Shown here: positions 6,132 through 7,628 of the stretch, in pieces
How positions within the stretch are numbered: position 1 is the stretch's first letter
Layout of the letters: each line of letters starts with the position of its first letter
Translations under genes and position numbers: made by a program
The notes under the pieces: generated by a model
Told to the model about the DNA's origin: nothing
The model's database searches: none
The model's input: only the letters and a program-made list of their open reading frames with translations
Assembly: GCA_000434775.1 (NCBI GenBank)
Contig: FR895475.1
Location: forward strand, 36,604-44,231
From: Eggerthella sp. CAG:368
Lineage (GTDB): Bacteria > Actinomycetota > Coriobacteriia > Coriobacteriales > Eggerthellaceae
DNA: 7,628 bases
Direction: 5' to 3'

Positions 6132-7628
6132 ATGACCAACTCGCAGACCACGTTGAGCGTGTCTAATGATACTTATGCAGTGAACGAGAACACCGATGGT
6201 ATGCCGTCGGTGTCTCTTGAATTATTGGCTCCTGCAGGTAGCATGGAATCTCTTCATGCTGCGGTAACGGCGGGAGCTGATGCTGTTTATTTGGGGGCAT
6301 CCCAATTTAATGCCCGTAATAGTGCCGATAATTTCACACTTGAATCACTTAAGGTTGCTTGTGATTATGCTCATCTTCGCGGAGTGAAGGTGTATCTTAC
6401 GTTGAACACCGTGGTTCTTCCTTCGGAGTTGCCCGACGCACTCGAGCTTGCTCGCCAAGCGTTTAGAGCGGGAGTGGATGCCTTTATCGTCCAAGATGTA
6501 GGTATTGCAGCAGAAATCTCTCGTACGCTTCCTGAAGCGCGTCTCCACATTTCTACTCAGATGAACATTCATGATAAGGATGGCTTACGTGCGGTTGCGG
6601 CCCTTGGAGCTAAGCGTGTAACTCTTGCTCGTGAACTTTCGCTCGAAGAAATAGCTGAGTTAGCAAAACTCGCCAATGAACTTGGAATAGAGCTTGAAGC
6701 CTTCGGTCATGGTGCCTTGTGTATTTGTTATTCGGGTCAGTGCTTTATGTCTTCGCTTATTGGTGGCCGATCGGCTAATCGCGGGCGTTGCGCTCAGGCA
6801 TGTCGCTTGCCATACACTTTGCATAATCGTGCATTACGCAAGAATCTTCCTGCTCCGGGTGAACATCTTCTTTCTCCTAAGGATTTATGCACCGTTGAGC
6901 TTTTGCCGGAGCTCATAAAAGCGGGCGTGTCTTCTCTCAAAATTGAAGGCAGAATGAAATCACCCGATTACGTAAAGAACGTCGTTGGGGTATATCGAAG
7001 TGTTTTGGACAGGGCGTTGGCTTACGAGAATGAAGCCTTGCGCGCAGAGTTCGATTGCGGAAGTGTTGAACTTCCTGTTGCGAAAAAAACCTTATCTCCG
7101 CGTCCGACTGAAGAGGAAAAGCAAGTACTTTCTGAAGCTTTTTCGCGGGGGTTTACTACGGCATATCTTGAAAAAGAGCGCGATAACTCCATCATGAGTT
7201 ACGGAAGACCAAATAACCGAGGTGTGTTTGTTGGCCGTGTCGCGAGCGTAAAGGGAACCACGATTGGTATTGCTTCTGAAACTGATTTGCATGCCGGTGA
7301 TGCGCTTGAAATATGGACAAATCGCGGACACTTTGTTGTAGAAGTTTCCTCTTTGAAGTTCGACAAGACAGGAAACGTTTTAGTAGAAGTGAATCGCGGA
7401 GTAGGTAAAGGCGATCGCGTATTTCGTGTACGTAATGCTGAGGCCGCCTTTATTGATGATGACAAAGAGCCGCGTATTCCTCTCTATGGAAAAGCTTGTT
7501 TAAGAATTGGCGAGCCACTTACTCTGACGGTATCTACTACTCCTTTGAAACAGAGCTCTGGTACAACGATTGAGCTTAAGGGCGCGATTGTTGAGGCGGC
7601 TCGCACAAAAGCGGTGACACCCGATGAG
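6132..7628 (+). CDS. U32-family protein (RlhA/TrhP-like, formerly peptidase U32), 3' end outside window
   Basis: The frame is open for 499 codons to the window edge. Conserved U32 blocks appear in order: LELLAPAGS at 29-37, GADAVYLGASQFNAR at 48-62, and the family signature EAFGHGALCICYSGQCFMSS at 189-208. These are followed by RGRCAQACR at 217-225 and KIEGRMKSPDYV at 270-281. Cysteines 197, 204, 220 and 224 have the spacing of the iron-sulfur ligands of RlhA and TrhP, enzymes that hydroxylate 23S rRNA or tRNA with prephenate as oxygen source. A beta-rich segment at about 364-435 (RGVFVGRVASVKG) and the start of a DUF3656-like region near 447 (RIPLYGKACLRIGEPLTLTV) favour the long RlhA type, which is about 650 residues in E. 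coli, so a substantial C-terminal part is missing here. Start choice is uncertain: ATG 6132 follows an in-frame stop by five codons but lacks a good ribosome binding site, and Met24 (6201) would begin just before the conserved core. Older names call this family collagenase-like protease. Confidence 0.9.
   Translation, partial: MTNSQTTLSVSNDTYAVNENTDGMPSVSLELLAPAGSMESLHAAVTAGADAVYLGASQFNARNSADNFTLESLKVACDYAHLRGVKVYLTLNTVVLPSELPDALELARQAFRAGVDAFIVQDVGIAAEISRTLPEARLHISTQMNIHDKDGLRAVAALGAKRVTLARELSLEEIAELAKLANELGIELEAFGHGALCICYSGQCFMSSLIGGRSANRGRCAQACRLPYTLHNRALRKNLPAPGEHLLSPKDLCTVELLPELIKAGVSSLKIEGRMKSPDYVKNVVGVYRSVLDRALAYENEALRAEFDCGSVELPVAKKTLSPRPTEEEKQVLSEAFSRGFTTAYLEKERDNSIMSYGRPNNRGVFVGRVASVKGTTIGIASETDLHAGDALEIWTNRGHFVVEVSSLKFDKTGNVLVEVNRGVGKGDRVFRVRNAEAAFIDDDKEPRIPLYGKACLRIGEPLTLTVSTTPLKQSSGTTIELKGAIVEAARTKAVTPDE

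Noticed and set aside
1..7628. Search for CRISPR, insertion sequences, tRNA genes, phage or defence genes
   Set aside because: No spaced direct repeats, transposase motifs, cloverleaf-like segments or defence domains were seen; the space is filled by the six genes listed and short gaps.

Overview
The window looks like a chromosomal segment from a Gram-positive bacterium with moderate GC content (judged by eye, not counted). The ArgG protein carries the KSREcYEAPGALALIqAH version of its active-site region, which I associate with actinobacterial argininosuccinate synthases. A class A PBP with a Pro/Thr tail, a lipobox lipoprotein and a large U32 protein fit a lower-GC actinobacterium such as a member of the Coriobacteriia. 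That placement is inference, not proof. All genes lie on the + strand. No mobile element, CRISPR array, tRNA or rRNA was seen.

Positions 1-1690 hold arginine biosynthesis. The 3' end of argD is followed after 71 bases by a complete argG, which ends in a strong intrinsic terminator. A separate complete argH (1785-3179) follows with its own strong ribosome binding site, so argG and argH are adjacent but apparently on different transcripts. Together they give acetylornithine formation (ArgD), condensation of citrulline with aspartate (ArgG) and release of arginine plus fumarate (ArgH). There is no argF between argD and argG. A perfect 11-bp inverted repeat spans the argH stop codon.

Positions 3317-5531 hold a cell-wall unit: an extended -10 promoter, a complete class A penicillin-binding protein (glycosyltransferase plus transpeptidase) with a low-complexity Thr and Pro-Thr tail, and a long imperfect hairpin behind it.

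Positions 5563-7628 hold a small predicted lipoprotein of unknown function. Fifteen bases after its stop codon begins a large U32-family gene that runs off the end of the window. The U32 protein has the family signature, four cysteines spaced like the iron-sulfur ligands of the RlhA/TrhP hydroxylases, and the start of a DUF3656-like C-terminal region. This suggests an RNA-hydroxylation role more than a protease role.

Most of the window is ordinary housekeeping sequence. The less explained parts are the structured intergenic RNA elements, the PBP tail, the unknown lipoprotein, and its coupling to the U32 gene.
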